Shown here piece after piece: positions 5,624 through 6,259 of a stretch of 6,259 nucleotides of DNA. The number at the start of each line of letters is the position of its first letter. Position 1 is the stretch's first letter. The notes under the pieces were generated by a model. It searched no databases, was not told the DNA's origin, and saw nothing but the letters and a program-made list of their open reading frames with translations. Position numbers and translations under genes: made by a program. The stretch is from CAZCRE01 sp964501075 (GTDB lineage Archaea > Thermoproteota > Bathyarchaeia > Bathyarchaeales > Bathycorpusculaceae): contig CAZCRE010000076.1 in NCBI GenBank assembly GCA_964501075.1, positions 1 to 6,259 of the forward strand. Reading direction: 5' to 3'.

Positions 5624-5641
5624 ATTCGATAATTATCGAAT
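5624..5641. promoter_or_regulatory. Perfect 18-base palindrome, probable operator
   Basis: ATTCGATAATTATCGAAT is identical to its reverse complement. It lies 12 bases after the TATA box and covers the expected transcription start. The half-site TTATCG (5633-5638) also appears at 5612-5617, overlapping the end of the TATA box, exactly 21 bases (two helical turns) upstream. A dimeric winged-helix protein, most simply the product of the gene that follows, would block transcription by binding here. Autorepression is inference from position and symmetry. Confidence 0.65.
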
Positions 5642-5664
5642 TGAAATTGAGAAACGTGAAACAT

Positions 5665-5670
5665 GAAGGG
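5665..5670 (+). promoter_or_regulatory. Shine-Dalgarno deciding the regulator start
   Basis: GAAGGG lies six bases before the ATG at 5677. The in-frame ATG at 5671 abuts it directly, and the in-frame GTGs at 5596 and 5656 lie upstream of it. The 5596 start would also place the TATA box and palindrome inside the coding region. Confidence 0.6.
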
Positions 5671-5676
5671 ATGCAC

Positions 5677-6237
5677 ATGTCGGAAGAAATGAAGGAAGAG
5701 ATGAAGAAGCTGAAAGAGGAGATAGCCAACATGAAGACACAGCTCAGAGACATCGCAGAACCGTCGAGCAGAAGAGGCCGCGGCCTTTACATTGACCTTG
5801 GCAGTCCTGTTCAAGACTACGTTCAGGACGTCATGCAAGGCGTCGCTGAAGGAGTCCATGGCGAGCTAGAGAGGTCAATTTTCATCGGCCCCAGAGGCTG
5901 CAGAATACTCAAGACCGCTGAACCACTTCGTGAAGAGGTTGAAGAAAGCACTGACTTCAACAAAGTAGCGGGACTGATGAGCGCGCTCGGCAATGAGCAC
6001 AGACTGAGAATACTGAACGAGCTGATGAGTGGAGGGAAATACGTGAATGAACTGCAGGAGAAGCTTTCTGAAATTACTGTGAGCACGCTCTCAAGTCATC
6101 TTAATGTACTTGAGGAAACAGGGTTAGTGGTTCAGGAAAAAGTCAGGGGGCGGTATCTGATCACTATGCCGGGTCGAACTGCTTACAAGATGGCTATGAA
6201 AGTCACAAGGTTTCTCGGAGCGGGGAATGAAGAATGA
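5677..6237 (+). CDS. ArsR-like winged helix-turn-helix transcriptional regulator with N-terminal coiled coil
   Basis: 186 residues. Residues 1-27 form a Glu/Lys-rich amphipathic helix (MSEEMKEEMKKLKEEIANMK), probably a coiled coil for dimerisation. A middle segment (about 28-90) includes an Arg/Gly-rich turn SSRRGRG and LGSPVQDYVQDVMQGVAEGV. The winged helix spans about 94-176: MSALGNEHRLRILNELMSGG at 101-120 is the classical ArsR first helix, TVSTLSSHLNVLEETGL at 134-150 the recognition region, and VVQEKVRGRYLIT at 151-163 the wing. The metal-site motif ELCVCDL is absent and the only cysteine is Cys75, so metal sensing by the usual ArsR site is unlikely. The ligand is unknown. An 18-base palindrome covers the promoter, which suggests autoregulation. 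A possible next gene overlaps its stop, so it may head an operon and control that partner. Confidence 0.9.
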   Translation: MSEEMKEEMKKLKEEIANMKTQLRDIAEPSSRRGRGLYIDLGSPVQDYVQDVMQGVAEGVHGELERSIFIGPRGCRILKTAEPLREEVEESTDFNKVAGLMSALGNEHRLRILNELMSGGKYVNELQEKLSEITVSTLSSHLNVLEETGLVVQEKVRGRYLITMPGRTAYKMAMKVTRFLGAGNEE

Positions 6238-6259
6238 TTTGGCACAGCTATCAACTGGA
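6234..6259 (+). CDS. Possible start of a following gene, cut by the window edge
   Basis: An ATG at 6234 shares ATGA with the regulator's stop codon and is preceded by GGAGCGGGG at a workable distance (about eight bases from the G run); it would read MIWHSYQL. An alternative ATG at 6227 in another frame reads MKNDLAQLSTG to the edge. Too little is visible to choose between them or to identify a product. Confidence 0.3.

Noticed and set aside
5227..5859. 210-codon open frame on the minus strand
   Set aside because: It lies antisense to the small membrane gene and the winged-helix regulator, crosses the regulator's promoter and palindrome, and its translation shows no domain pattern.

Overview
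The window looks like archaeal chromosome, most likely from the Bathyarchaeia/Thermoproteota side of the tree. The reasons are: a class III ribonucleotide-reductase-like protein of archaeal type; separate PyrB and PyrI chains of aspartate carbamoyltransferase; TATA boxes about 25 bases upstream of starts that have no ribosome binding site (leaderless genes); TTG and GTG starts; and a decayed tyrosine integrase ending in the FRKRK tail that I associate with integrases of these archaea. The lineage is inference from gene content. No rRNA, tRNA or CRISPR array was seen.

Layout from left to right. (1) 3-1559 (+): 3' part of an NrdD-family gene, cut by the window edge. It keeps the zinc ribbon but has no glycine where the glycyl radical should be. 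(2) 1560-1587: a very short convergent gap carrying competing hairpins. (3) 1588-2517 (-): pyrB, complete, with a probable leaderless TTG start and TATA box. (4) 2584 to about 2855 (-): frameshifted remnant of a tyrosine recombinase C-terminus. (5) 2916-3404 and 3401-4402 (+): a two-gene unit with an ATGA stop/start overlap, encoding a cysteine-rich soluble protein and a four-helix membrane protein, neither recognised. (6) 4553-5017 (+): pyrI, complete, with its own promoter and Shine-Dalgarno. (7) 5077-5412 (+): small leaderless single-pass membrane protein with a basic, cysteine-containing tail. (8) 5413-5604: non-coding stretch with weak inverted repeats. (9) 5677-6237 (+): ArsR-like winged-helix regulator with an N-terminal coiled coil, preceded by a perfect 18-base palindrome just after its TATA box. 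(10) A further gene probably begins at the right edge.

How the genes fit together: PyrB and PyrI form one allosteric enzyme, the committed step of pyrimidine synthesis. Here their genes are divergent and 2 kb apart, with the integrase remnant and the unknown pair between them. The simplest reading is that an old integration and rearrangement separated a former pyrBI pair and left cargo behind. The NrdD-like protein also concerns nucleotide metabolism, but no functional link to pyrB is shown. The regulator at the right end probably controls itself and whatever follows it.

Most worth a second look: the NrdD homologue without a radical glycine, the decayed integrase splitting pyrB from pyrI, the unknown coupled gene pair, and the palindromic operator.
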